The translations under genes and the position numbers were made by a program. DNA of 64,000 bases from Desulfobacteraceae bacterium (GTDB taxonomy: Bacteria; Desulfobacterota; Desulfobacteria; Desulfobacterales; Desulfosalsimonadaceae). Location: the NCBI GenBank assembly GCA_011389935.1, contig JAABTJ010000002.1, positions 1 through 64,000 of the forward strand, in the 5' to 3' direction. How positions within the stretch are numbered: the stretch's first letter is position 1; each line of letters starts with the position of its first letter. The notes under the pieces were generated by a model. The model had not been told where the DNA came from. It saw only the letters and a program-made list of their open reading frames with translations, and did not search any database. Below, in pieces: positions 7,923 through 15,882 of this stretch.

Positions 7923-9164
7923 TTATCTTGCGACTTTTACTTGTGCATCTTGCTTGTTTCGGTGCATTTTTTCATTGGCGCGCATGAGAGTATTGCTCAG
8001 GACATCGATGTCCACGGGTTTTTCCAGATAGGCAAACGCCCCCATCTTCATGCAGAGATCATGGTCTTTTTTCGTACCGTGGCCGGTAAGGATAATGATT
8101 TCAATTTCCGGGCGGGTCTCTTTTACCGTTTTTAAGACATCAATGCCGTTTATGCCGGGCATTTGCAGATCGAGCAGCATGACGTCCGGTTCGTCCTCGG
8201 AAATCATTTCAAGGGCGCTCTCCCCGTCATAGGCCACTGCGGACCCGATATCCCGCATTTCAAGCCGTTCGGACAGTGTCTGGACAAATTCGCGTTCATC
8301 ATCCACCAGCAGCACCCGGGAAGGGGTGTTATGGTTGTATTTTCGGTACACTTCTCCCTGGCCGGCTTCCGGGTGGACGTTGACAGCTACGTCGCATCCC
8401 TGCAATATACCCGTGACGATGGATGTGAGTTCTTCCTCGAGCCGTTCAAGCATCATGACCGGCCGGTCGATCGTCAACGTGACCTGATTCCCCCCGTATG
8501 TTACCTGTGCCACGTGCCCCTTTTCCGCAAGTGCGGTCTCGATGCGGGCTTCTTCCAGGAAAACCGCGGCTGCCTCCATGCCGGGTTTGGAAGGGGCTAA
8601 CGCACTGGCGTTGATGCCTTTTTGGATAAACGCGAGAATTTTTTCCGTATCAAGGGTGTTGGTCGGCAGCACCATGTCATAAAGGGATGGCTCCCATGGA
8701 TCCTCAACCCCTTTCAACTGCTTTACCCAAGCGGCTTTACGGGCGTCTTCTCCGGAAATTCGCGCGGCGGCAGATTCCTGGTCGATATTGCAGCATCGGC
8801 TGCAGTCCCGGATGCGATAGGGCCGGTCGGCGATGAGACAGACGTGAAGGGCATGCGAAATGGATGGGGGGATAAGGTGGCTTGTGTGCCCGTGCAGGAT
8901 AAAGCGGGTGTTTTGCAGGTATTCAGCAAGGGCGAGTTTCAGCCAGGCAAGGGAGCGTTCAAATTCCCGGGTAAAGGGGTTGAAGACCGACGACTTGCCG
9001 GATAAGCACCGGAAAAGGCGTTCGTCTGGAATGGAAGAGTGCTCTGACGCCCGGGAAACGATGTCGTTGTCTCGTAAAAGGGTGTACCCGGTTGCCGTTT
9101 CAAGCGCTTCGGCCACCTCTTCACCGCGGCAGAAGCTCCCGCTGAAAATTGATACAACCGCCAT
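7923..9164 (-). CDS. cytidylate-kinase-like domain fused to a response-regulator receiver
   Basis: A 413-residue two-part protein. Residues 1-190 resemble the cytidylate-kinase-like family (Cytidylate_kin2): a P-loop-like start AVVSIFSGSFCRGEEVAEAL without the GK of a true Walker A, RDNDIVSRASEH, FILHGHTSHL and DMVLPTNTLDTEKI. Residues 195-280 form a small alpha/beta linker with a BON-like feel that I cannot assign. Residues 285-400 are a full receiver with VLLVDDEREF, LLDLQMPGINGID, LTGHGT and EKPVD. The fusion suggests a nucleotide-like signal linked to phosphorelay. The gene lies just downstream of tetR. Confidence 0.85.
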   Translation of the reverse strand: MAVVSIFSGSFCRGEEVAEALETATGYTLLRDNDIVSRASEHSSIPDERLFRCLSGKSSVFNPFTREFERSLAWLKLALAEYLQNTRFILHGHTSHLIPPSISHALHVCLIADRPYRIRDCSRCCNIDQESAAARISGEDARKAAWVKQLKGVEDPWEPSLYDMVLPTNTLDTEKILAFIQKGINASALAPSKPGMEAAAVFLEEARIETALAEKGHVAQVTYGGNQVTLTIDRPVMMLERLEEELTSIVTGILQGCDVAVNVHPEAGQGEVYRKYNHNTPSRVLLVDDEREFVQTLSERLEMRDIGSAVAYDGESALEMISEDEPDVMLLDLQMPGINGIDVLKTVKETRPEIEIIILTGHGTKKDHDLCMKMGAFAYLEKPVDIDVLSNTLMRANEKMHRNKQDAQVKVAR

Positions 9165-9215
9165 CTTATGCGCTTCCCTATGGTTTTGGACAAGGGGGTT
9201 GACAATCCGTTTTTG

Positions 9216-9258
9216 TAGTGAGTACTCAGTATAATAACGGAATCAAAAAAATTGTCAA
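9216..9258 (-). promoter_or_regulatory. sigma-70-like promoter with overlapping TGAGTACTCA palindrome
   Basis: On the minus strand TTGACA (9258-9253) is followed by TATTAT after 16 bp or TATACT after 19 bp, pointing at the gene starting at 9164. A near-perfect 16-bp palindrome (9216-9231, core TGAGTACTCA at 9219-9228) overlaps the -10 and start site. That is a repressor position, and the TetR gene directly upstream is the obvious candidate. Confidence 0.55.
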
Positions 9259-9283
9259 GAAAAAAAGCGTTTTTTGGGCCGTT

Positions 9284-9862
9284 TTATGGCCGGAGCATTT
9301 TGCGGCAGCTCAGGAGAAGATGCTCGTAGAGCGCACTGGAATCATATAGATTGAAAGTTTTGAGCCGGGCGACCCCGTCCACCATGGCAAAGATGATAAA
9401 TGCCGTTTTGGCGGCATCCGTATCCCCGATGGAGCCGTCCTGCCGGCCTTTCCGAATGCCGTCCTGGAAGGTGTCGAGCAGAAAAGAATAGATTTTTGAA
9501 AAATGCTCCCGGAAAACCTGGTTGATTTGCGCCATTTCGTATGCATCGTAGCGGTGAAGGACCAGAAACATTTCTTCCCGGGTACCCACCAGGTAGAGGT
9601 AAAAAAATATGCTCTGTTCAATCTTTTCAAGGCCGGTTTCGAATTCTTTGCCGGCAGTGTAGCTTTCAAATTCATGGATAAGGGTTTGCTCGATGTTTTC
9701 GAGAACCGCCTGGAAAAGGGCTTCTTTTGTCTTGAAATGGTAATAAATGGTCCCTTCCGCCACCTGCGTCCATTTTGCGAGCTCCGCAATCGAGGCGTTT
9801 TTGTATCCTTTCCCGGCAAAAAGACGCATGGCCCGTTGAAGGATTTCCGCTTTTTTGGACAT
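9284..9862 (-). CDS. TetR/AcrR family transcriptional regulator
   Basis: A 192-residue regulator with the classic N-terminal helix-turn-helix: AEILQRAMRLFAGKGYKNAS, then IAELAKWTQVAEGTIYYHF and KTKEALFQAV (residues 5-55). The all-helical ligand domain resembles FadR/FadP-type acyl-CoA sensors in length. Two palindromes in the window fit such a protein: TGAGTACTCA just downstream and the FadR-like site at 4261. The ligand and targets are inferred. Confidence 0.92.
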   Translation of the reverse strand: MSKKAEILQRAMRLFAGKGYKNASIAELAKWTQVAEGTIYYHFKTKEALFQAVLENIEQTLIHEFESYTAGKEFETGLEKIEQSIFFYLYLVGTREEMFLVLHRYDAYEMAQINQVFREHFSKIYSFLLDTFQDGIRKGRQDGSIGDTDAAKTAFIIFAMVDGVARLKTFNLYDSSALYEHLLLSCRKMLRP

Positions 9863-10053
9863 GGCTTTGTTTTTGCACCTTTCCGGGCATCGCCCGTTTT
9901 TTGCCTTGATACCCCTGCCGATTATCGGAAAACAGTTCCGGAACCGGCCGTGTATGGCGTTCCGCCTAGGATACGGGGTTACATTGACAGTAGCACCGGG
10001 CTATAATGGAATTCAAGCAAAATGGTCCCCGGTTTTGCTATTTTCTGGTAGAA

Positions 10054-10067
10054 TTGATCTAAGTCAA
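10054..10067. promoter_or_regulatory. CRP/FNR-family binding site (DNR/NNR type)
   Basis: TTGATCTAAGTCAA is a symmetric FNR-superfamily box (TTGAT-N4-GTCAA) whose centre lies about 82 bp upstream of the cupin start codon. Such sites are bound by redox- or NO-responsive FNR, DNR or HcpR proteins. No regulator of that family is encoded in this window. Confidence 0.6.
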
Positions 10068-10142
10068 GGCTTTATCTTCTTTTCCGGGCGAAAAAGGAAT
10101 AAAAGATAAATCCGCCAATACAAAAAAAAGGAGGCGTTTTCA

Positions 10143-10463
10143 ATGTTGAAAAAAATCGAGGTGTTCAAGGAGAACGACTTTTCGGAAAAGCAGTTCAAAA
10201 AGCTGCTGGTGCATGATTCCCCTTATTTCAAGGTCATTAATTTCAATTTCAGGGGAGGGCAGGAGCTTCCCGTACATTCCCACGACATCGAGGGGCAGCT
10301 TTCCATCACGGTGCTTGAGGGAGCAGGCGAGTTTCTGGGCGCAGAAAATGCGGTGATCCCGGCCGGTCCCGGCGATGTGTTGATATCGGATATCAGCGAA
10401 CCGCACGGCGTCCGCGCCAAAACCGATATGCGGGTGCTGGTGACCATTGCCCCGCCCATATGA
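10143..10463 (+). CDS. small cupin-domain protein
   Basis: A 106-residue single-domain cupin (Cupin_2 type). The metal motif 1 is ELPVHSHDIEGQLSITVLEG, giving two His and a Glu-like ligand set. Motif 2 is PAGPGDVLISDISEPHGV with the last His. AAAGGAGG lies at 10128-10135. It stands alone, transcribed away from tetR and converging on birA, with an FNR-type box upstream that hints at redox or nitrosative control. Small cupins range from metal-dependent enzymes to binding proteins, so no reaction can be named. Confidence 0.88.
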   Translation: MLKKIEVFKENDFSEKQFKKLLVHDSPYFKVINFNFRGGQELPVHSHDIEGQLSITVLEGAGEFLGAENAVIPAGPGDVLISDISEPHGVRAKTDMRVLVTIAPPI

Positions 10464-10481
10464 TACCGGCAATCTGAAGAT

Positions 10482-10511
10482 TTTATACCGGCAGAATGCT
10501 GCCGGTATAAA
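10482..10511. terminator. perfect hairpin between convergent cupin and birA
   Basis: Thirteen perfectly paired bases (TTTATACCGGCAG with CTGCCGGTATAAA) enclose loop AATG. The hairpin overlaps the last codons and stop of birA. It lacks a proper T-run on either strand after the stem, so it may be a rho-assisted terminator or mRNA 3'-end stabiliser rather than a standard intrinsic terminator. A partial direct copy, ATACCGGCA, lies 15 bp upstream. Confidence 0.55.
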
Positions 10512-11415
10512 TGACCTCTGTGTTACCCCGGCGCCGGATGATCAGCCCGCCGTCCGGCGCCAGCCCCTCAATTGCGGCCTGAAACGTTTCTTCCGGACTT
10601 TTTCGGACGGTTACATCCCGTCCGATCCATGCCAGCCGCTGCGCAAGGCGTCTGACGAATGCCTCCGGGGTGGTTTGCTGCAGCAACCCGAGCAGTCGCT
10701 GCCTGCCGGATGCAGCAATGCGGACCCATAGTGCCAGGGGGGTGGTTTCCACGCCAAGCGCCGCCAGATGCGAAGCCGGGATCGAGAAGGAATTCTCCAG
10801 TTGTTTTTCGGACGGGGCCCCGGCAAGGTTGAGCCCGATGCCGACGATGATCCGGCCGTTTCGTTGCTCTGTAAGAATGCCGCATATTTTACGATCATGA
10901 ACCAACAGATCATTGGGCCACTTGATCCGGGGGGAAAAGCCATAGTCTTCAAGGGCGGCGGCCACCAGTTCGCCGGCCAGCAGGGATGCCATAAAAGACC
11001 ATCCGGGGGAGGCCCCTTTGATATCGGCCAGTTCGGGCCAGTACCAGGACGCGTATATGTTTCCCGGAAATGACAGCCATTTCCGCTGGTGCTGCCCCCT
11101 GCCCGCGGCCTGTTCAACGGCAAGGACCGAATCCCATGGTTCCAGGCCCATGGTGTCGATCAGGTGCCGCAGGATATCCATGGTGGATGAACTTCTGCCG
11201 CAAACCAGGATGCGGGTTTCCGTGCCATCCGCTTGACGGCGCCATAGCGGTCCGCCGGAGGATTTTTCCCCTTTATGTTTCGCGGATCCGGACCACGGGC
11301 CGAATTGTTCAACATCCGCCTGCCACAACGGGTGCGCCGCTGAAAGGGCTTCCGGGGTAAGCGCGTCAAACAGCCCTTTCCTTTTGAATCCAATGAGATA
11401 TATGCCATGGTCCAT
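10483..11415 (-). CDS. birA: biotin--[acetyl-CoA-carboxylase] ligase
   Basis: This 310-residue enzyme activates biotin to biotinyl-AMP and attaches it to carboxylase carrier domains. The conserved ligase core is visible: SSTMD, AVEQAAGRGQHQRKW (the GRGxxxRxW loop with Gln-His inside), IKWPNDLLVHDRKICGIL and VGIGLNL. No N-terminal helix-turn-helix is seen, so it should lack the repressor role of E. coli BirA. An N-terminal extension of about 85 residues is unassigned. ATG at 11415 with upstream AGGTG is preferred to a longer frame that would overlap the GTPase gene. Confidence 0.92.
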   Translation of the reverse strand: MDHGIYLIGFKRKGLFDALTPEALSAAHPLWQADVEQFGPWSGSAKHKGEKSSGGPLWRRQADGTETRILVCGRSSSTMDILRHLIDTMGLEPWDSVLAVEQAAGRGQHQRKWLSFPGNIYASWYWPELADIKGASPGWSFMASLLAGELVAAALEDYGFSPRIKWPNDLLVHDRKICGILTEQRNGRIIVGIGLNLAGAPSEKQLENSFSIPASHLAALGVETTPLALWVRIAASGRQRLLGLLQQTTPEAFVRRLAQRLAWIGRDVTVRKSPEETFQAAIEGLAPDGGLIIRRRGNTEVIYTGSILPV

Positions 11416-11452
11416 GTTGTCTGTCACCTGTGTACCGTGTCGATGCCTTCCG

Positions 11453-12931
11453 TCATACCGGTGAGCCGCCGCTGTCAAGGGGAGGCGCTCCCTGGCCGGA
11501 AAGGCTTTCCGGACGATCGCTGCTGCCGGAAATATCGGTTAAAACGCTAACGAGCATTTTTCGGAAGGATACGGAAGCCGTCCCCGTCCCCCTGGCGTCC
11601 TTTTTTTTAAGCGATTGGAAGAATTCGCGGGATATTTTCCGGTTTTCCGCGGGCCACGCGCCGCTCAGGTGCGGGGTAATGTCTGTTTTTTCAAAAGCGC
11701 CCGCATCGGGTGCATCTCTTCGGCTGTGCGTCCAGTGGGTCACATGGTAAAAATAGACAAGGCACCGGTCCGTCAGGACATACAAAAGCGCGTCGTTTTC
11801 CACGGGGCCGACCTCGATTTTCACCCCGCCGAGCCGCAGCCCCTTTATTCTGGCACCGGCAATTTTTTTCATACCCGCAGCCGCCGATCCCGCGCCAAAG
11901 GCCGACCCCACGGCCGTGAAAACGCCGAAGGTGAGCCCCCCTAATGCCAAATCCACCTGGGCGCCGATGCCTGCGCCAATGCCGGCCCCGGCGATGGCCA
12001 TCTGGCGTCGGGAAAGGCCCAGCACCTGCCATGTCTTTTTGTCGAACAGATCGTGCCGGAGGATCGACTGGGGGGGGAGCTCATAGGAAAAAAGGTTGTG
12101 CTTGAAGCGCTTTTTGATTTCCTGGTGGGCCTGTTTTTCAAATTTCGTGATCCGGTCCTGGTAGGATCTTGTGAGCGCTTCGCGGGCCGCTTCAATATGC
12201 GCCGTATCTTTGCAGACGGTCTCCATTTTATGCCCGGTCACCGTTTGCAGCAGTTGCTCGATAATTGCGGCGGTTTCTCCGATGCGCTGGTGCCAGTCGG
12301 CCCAAAACGCCGCAATCGTGTTTTCCAGGGCCGGCTGCCCTTCGGGATCGATATGTTTGATGCTTTCCAGTAGCCCAATCCGCTGGGCAAAACCGGCCCG
12401 CTGGGCGTCAAACATCCGGACGGTGTTGAAGTGCTTTCTGGCTTCCTGTTTCCACACCGCGATGTTGTCCGTGGTTTCCCTGTCCTTGGTATTGATGACG
12501 ATCATCCGGGGAAGGCCCGTTTTCCTCAGGATTTCCATTTCAATGGCATCGACCTGCCGGAACGGACGGGAACCGTCGACCACGAAAATAATCCCCGCAC
12601 CATCCGCAAGCGGTGCCAGCAGCTCGCACTCGTCGGAGAAATCGTCGCCCCCCCGGTGGGTTCGGATAAATTCGGAAATCATCCGTTCGTCCGGTCCGGT
12701 GTATGCGTCGAGCCACTCCAGGGTTCGCCGGGGATTCTGAAAACCGGGAGTGTCAATGAAGCGAAGAATGGTTGCCCCGTCTATGACGACCGGATATTCC
12801 CGGCACTCCCGCGTTTCACCCGGTGTAGGGCTTATTTTGACCCGATCGTCTTCGGCCAGCGTGGATACGACCGAGGACTTCCCCTCGTTCGGATGTCCGA
12901 GTACGGCGAAGACCGGCGTTTTTCTGTTCAC
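11453..12931 (-). CDS. Era-like GTPase with DUF3482
   Basis: A 492-residue GTPase. G1 is GHPNEGKSSV near residue 13, G3 is FIDTPGF near 62, and the NKxD-like G4 is INTKDRE near 150. The C-terminal half is the DUF3482 region with glycine-rich hydrophobic stretches (AGAGIGAGIGAQVDLALGG) that may insert into or bind a membrane. Its ATG overlaps the stop of the DUF2868 gene by four bases, and DUF3482/DUF2868 pairs recur in bacteria. The cellular role of the pair is unknown; membrane association is inferred. Confidence 0.88.
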   Translation of the reverse strand: MNRKTPVFAVLGHPNEGKSSVVSTLAEDDRVKISPTPGETRECREYPVVIDGATILRFIDTPGFQNPRRTLEWLDAYTGPDERMISEFIRTHRGGDDFSDECELLAPLADGAGIIFVVDGSRPFRQVDAIEMEILRKTGLPRMIVINTKDRETTDNIAVWKQEARKHFNTVRMFDAQRAGFAQRIGLLESIKHIDPEGQPALENTIAAFWADWHQRIGETAAIIEQLLQTVTGHKMETVCKDTAHIEAAREALTRSYQDRITKFEKQAHQEIKKRFKHNLFSYELPPQSILRHDLFDKKTWQVLGLSRRQMAIAGAGIGAGIGAQVDLALGGLTFGVFTAVGSAFGAGSAAAGMKKIAGARIKGLRLGGVKIEVGPVENDALLYVLTDRCLVYFYHVTHWTHSRRDAPDAGAFEKTDITPHLSGAWPAENRKISREFFQSLKKKDARGTGTASVSFRKMLVSVLTDISGSSDRPESLSGQGAPPLDSGGSPV

Positions 12932-14532
12932 TTTTGTTTATCTCCTCCCAGCGATTCGATCCGTACATAGGGATCGTTGAGACGCTCTACGGCCTGCTCC
13001 CATGTTTTCTGATCCAGGGCCGAAGGTGGTGAGAACAGGCTGTCCTTTCCGGGTTTGCCGGTAAGGGCGATGATCATCCCTGCGGTTCCGCCGGCTGCGG
13101 AGCGAAGGCTGTTGATCCAGGACATGATCTCTTTTATGGGCGGCTGCCAGGCCTCCTGCACGATCACGATCCGGAGGGGATCCTTTTCGTCCTGTTTTTC
13201 GGAAAGGGCCTGCCGCAGTGCAGCGCTGTCAGCCCGTAGGTCCATTTTTGAAAAAACAAGGGCTGCCGGACGTATGCCCATCGAATCGATCAAAGCATTG
13301 TCGAGCCTGGCCCGCATGGACGGATCGATAATTTCTTCCGGCACCAGGACCACTGCGGCCAGTGGATCCGAAGGGTGCGTCGCGGTGTCCATGCCGCCGG
13401 CAAAAGTTCCGGCCTCTTTTTCTTCGGTCGTCTTCGGCCGGTAGGGCTCGCTGGACGTGTTGAGCCGGGGGGATTGCATCCGCATTACCAGCCGGTCGCA
13501 TGCCGCTTGCGTGAAATCAAGGGAGGAAAGCGCCCTTCGTTTCATCACGCCGCCTGCGCCGGCAAGCAGCAGGCGGGGCAGAAGGCCGTAAAACGAAACG
13601 CAAAGGAGTATAAACGGCCACCAGGCCACCAGGTCGCCCGTGGCAAGATGGAATATGCCCTCCTTCAAAATCATCTGGGATCCGGCGATCTGGGCAAGCG
13701 TGGGATGGGAGACGGGCGGGTCTAACAGCCAGGACCATGGCAATGCGGCAATCTCCACCAGCCGCAGCACGGTTTCCGGCGCGATCTGCAGGGTGGTCTG
13801 CCAGCCAAAGGCAAGGTCGGTAATGGCGACCTTTATCAACAGGGCGCATAGTATCCCCGTGTTGAACAGAATGCCCGCTATCTGTCCGGTCAGAAATACC
13901 GGCCAGAAAAAGACAGGTGCGTAGAGGCGCCGGGTTTTTTCCATCAGCGCGTACGCCCCGCTTATCCGGTTTGCCGTGTCGGCATTCATCCGTTTTTTCG
14001 CAAAGCGGAAGGGTTTTTGCATCAAGGTGTAAATCATGGCGCCAAACACCGGATAAAACCCTTTGAGCGATGCAACGATCCCCACTTTGCCGAGCGCGAC
14101 CGATCCCAGCAGGAAAAGCAAAAGGAGCACCTGCGGTACCACGAGCACCCAGATGCACGTGAATACATTGACGGCCTCCCTGCCCGTGTAGGACAAAAGG
14201 CTCCACGCCAGGCCCGCCCCGAAGAGAAAAGCCCCTGCGCTGATCAGCAGCTTTACGATCCGCATGGTATCCGTAAAAACGTCCCCGGGCAAAAGGGGTC
14301 CGTCCGCGTCGCCGGTCCTTTCCTGCGCCCGCCGCTGTTCCAGCCAGTAGCGCAAAAGGCGCCGCCGCTGCGATATTGGATCCCCTGCCGGCTTGTCCTT
14401 TGTATAGGACAAATACACGCTGCGGTCGAAATCCGCCCCCCCGGATGCTTCCTCGTCCGCCCTGCCGGTGTATTTTTGTCCGAGGAAATATTCCAGGTCA
14501 ATGAGGTCTCTGATTTTCCAGTTATCGGTCAA
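12928..14532 (-). CDS. DUF2868 multipass membrane protein
   Basis: About 534 residues. An N-terminal cytosolic segment contains LRYWLEQRRAQE. Several hydrophobic helices follow at roughly 90-115, 125-150, 205-245 and 290-325. A soluble C-terminal domain has VVLVPEEIIDPSMRARLD and ALTGKPGKDS and may interact with the GTPase. The start is uncertain: no ATG is close, so either TTG at 14532 (AAGGAA upstream) or TTG at 14562 is used. It is translationally coupled to the DUF3482 GTPase gene. Confidence 0.82.
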   Translation of the reverse strand: MTDNWKIRDLIDLEYFLGQKYTGRADEEASGGADFDRSVYLSYTKDKPAGDPISQRRRLLRYWLEQRRAQERTGDADGPLLPGDVFTDTMRIVKLLISAGAFLFGAGLAWSLLSYTGREAVNVFTCIWVLVVPQVLLLLFLLGSVALGKVGIVASLKGFYPVFGAMIYTLMQKPFRFAKKRMNADTANRISGAYALMEKTRRLYAPVFFWPVFLTGQIAGILFNTGILCALLIKVAITDLAFGWQTTLQIAPETVLRLVEIAALPWSWLLDPPVSHPTLAQIAGSQMILKEGIFHLATGDLVAWWPFILLCVSFYGLLPRLLLAGAGGVMKRRALSSLDFTQAACDRLVMRMQSPRLNTSSEPYRPKTTEEKEAGTFAGGMDTATHPSDPLAAVVLVPEEIIDPSMRARLDNALIDSMGIRPAALVFSKMDLRADSAALRQALSEKQDEKDPLRIVIVQEAWQPPIKEIMSWINSLRSAAGGTAGMIIALTGKPGKDSLFSPPSALDQKTWEQAVERLNDPYVRIESLGGDKQK

Positions 14533-14710
14533 AACAATTATTTTCCTTCTTGAACAAAACAAAAATCCATCTTATTATACAGGGAATTTGTATTTTCGGC
14601 AGCCGCGCCTGTTTTTTTAAAACGCAGGTGTTTTTTCAAAAAAACGGGCAGACGGAAAAGCCGGTGGAAAGCGGAAAATCGACAGCGATTTTTATTGCGC
14701 CTTTCAACAG

Positions 14711-14738
14711 CCGCATGTTGGATGCATGCAACATGCGG
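14711..14738. promoter_or_regulatory. perfect inverted repeat upstream of the PHP gene
   Basis: Ten-base arms CCGCATGTTG and CAACATGCGG enclose GATGCATG, itself nearly palindromic. The element lies 40-67 bp before the preferred PHP start and about 180 bp from the divergent DUF2868 start. It could be an operator or a 5'-UTR hairpin; no T-run follows, so a terminator is unlikely. Confidence 0.5.
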
Positions 14739-14777
14739 TCTTCAATGTATAGCAAAAACGGATATAATTCAAAAGCC

Positions 14778-15815
14778 ATGTTTTCACAAACCGCGAAAAG
14801 CGACAATACCTGTATTTCGGACATCGAAGACAACCACCGCGTCATTTTCGGAAAGCCCGCTCTCCCGGCGCTTGCCCGTTCCTATACCGTTGTGGATCTT
14901 CATTTTCATTCCCGGTATTCCGACGGATTCAACTCGGTGGCGGCCATTGCCGGAAGAGCCCGGAAACTCGGTATCGGTATCGCCGTCACCGACCATAACG
15001 CCATTAACGGAGCCGTGGAAATGGCCCGGTACAAGGATATCCTTTCCATTCCCGGCATTGAGATCACGGCAAGGGAGGGGGCCCATATCCTGGCCTATTT
15101 TTATACGATAGACGACCTGATCGGTTTTTTTGAGACCGACGTGTCGCCGTGGCTGGGGAAAAATGTCATGACGTCATGCGCCATGAGCATGGAATCGATT
15201 ATTTCGTGCGTTCGAAAATACAACGGGCTCGTCGTGTTTCCCCATCCCTACTGCGCTGTGTATACCGGCGTGTGCAACCCGATTTTCAGCAAGTCCCGAC
15301 AGGAGTCGCTCCTTGCCATGGCGGACGGCGTAGAGGTGATTAACGCGGCCAACGTCCATCGCTGGAACCTGAAATCCACGGTGCTTGGTTTCAACATGAA
15401 TACGGGGTTGACCGCCGGTTCCGACGGCCACAATCTGTTCCAGATGGGGGCCGCTGTCACCTATGCCGCCTGCGAAAGCAATTCCGCGGCCTTTTTGGAC
15501 GCCGTGAGGGAAAAAATGACATGGACCATGGGCAAGGAAGTGGGGTTGCTGCGAAAAGTGACCTCCAGCAGCATGAAACTCCGGACCAATATGAATAACA
15601 CCTCGGATCTGTTGGGCAAGAACATGCGCTACGGCCGTGCGCTGGTCAATTCCGGCTCCCGGAAAGTGCGCGACCGCGTTCATGAAAAAATGGAACGGCA
15701 CAGAACCTTGAAAAATCAGCGGAAACACAATCCGGAATTTACTCCTTCAAAGGCCGCTGTTTTTTCAAGGGAAGCATCTGCGTATGAAAAAGTACCCGGA
15801 GCTGATGGTTCCTGA
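14778..15815 (+). CDS. PHP-domain metal-dependent phosphoesterase
   Basis: About 345 residues with a PHP (polymerase and histidinol phosphatase) fold. Metal motifs are VVDLHFHSRYSDG, AVTDHNAING, IPGIEITA, VFPHPYC and TAGSDGHN. Related TrpH/YciV-type enzymes hydrolyse phosphoesters or short nucleic acids, but the substrate here is unknown. A basic C-terminal tail of about 80 residues follows the catalytic fold. The start is uncertain: the open frame reaches back to 14550, but the inverted repeat at 14711 and a TATAAT at 14763-14768 favour ATG 14778, possibly leaderless. No ribosome binding site is visible. Confidence 0.8.
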   Translation: MFSQTAKSDNTCISDIEDNHRVIFGKPALPALARSYTVVDLHFHSRYSDGFNSVAAIAGRARKLGIGIAVTDHNAINGAVEMARYKDILSIPGIEITAREGAHILAYFYTIDDLIGFFETDVSPWLGKNVMTSCAMSMESIISCVRKYNGLVVFPHPYCAVYTGVCNPIFSKSRQESLLAMADGVEVINAANVHRWNLKSTVLGFNMNTGLTAGSDGHNLFQMGAAVTYAACESNSAAFLDAVREKMTWTMGKEVGLLRKVTSSSMKLRTNMNNTSDLLGKNMRYGRALVNSGSRKVRDRVHEKMERHRTLKNQRKHNPEFTPSKAAVFSREASAYEKVPGADGS

Positions 15816-15882
15816 TGCAGCATCCGGGCCGGGGCCAAGGTGGTAAGCGGCAACCGTAAGCGTCAACAGCATGGTTTTTCGG

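Noticed and set aside
9984-10007. TTGACA and TATAAT close together upstream of the cupin
   Set aside because: The spacer is only 12 bp, too short for a sigma-70 promoter; TATAAT alone may still be used.
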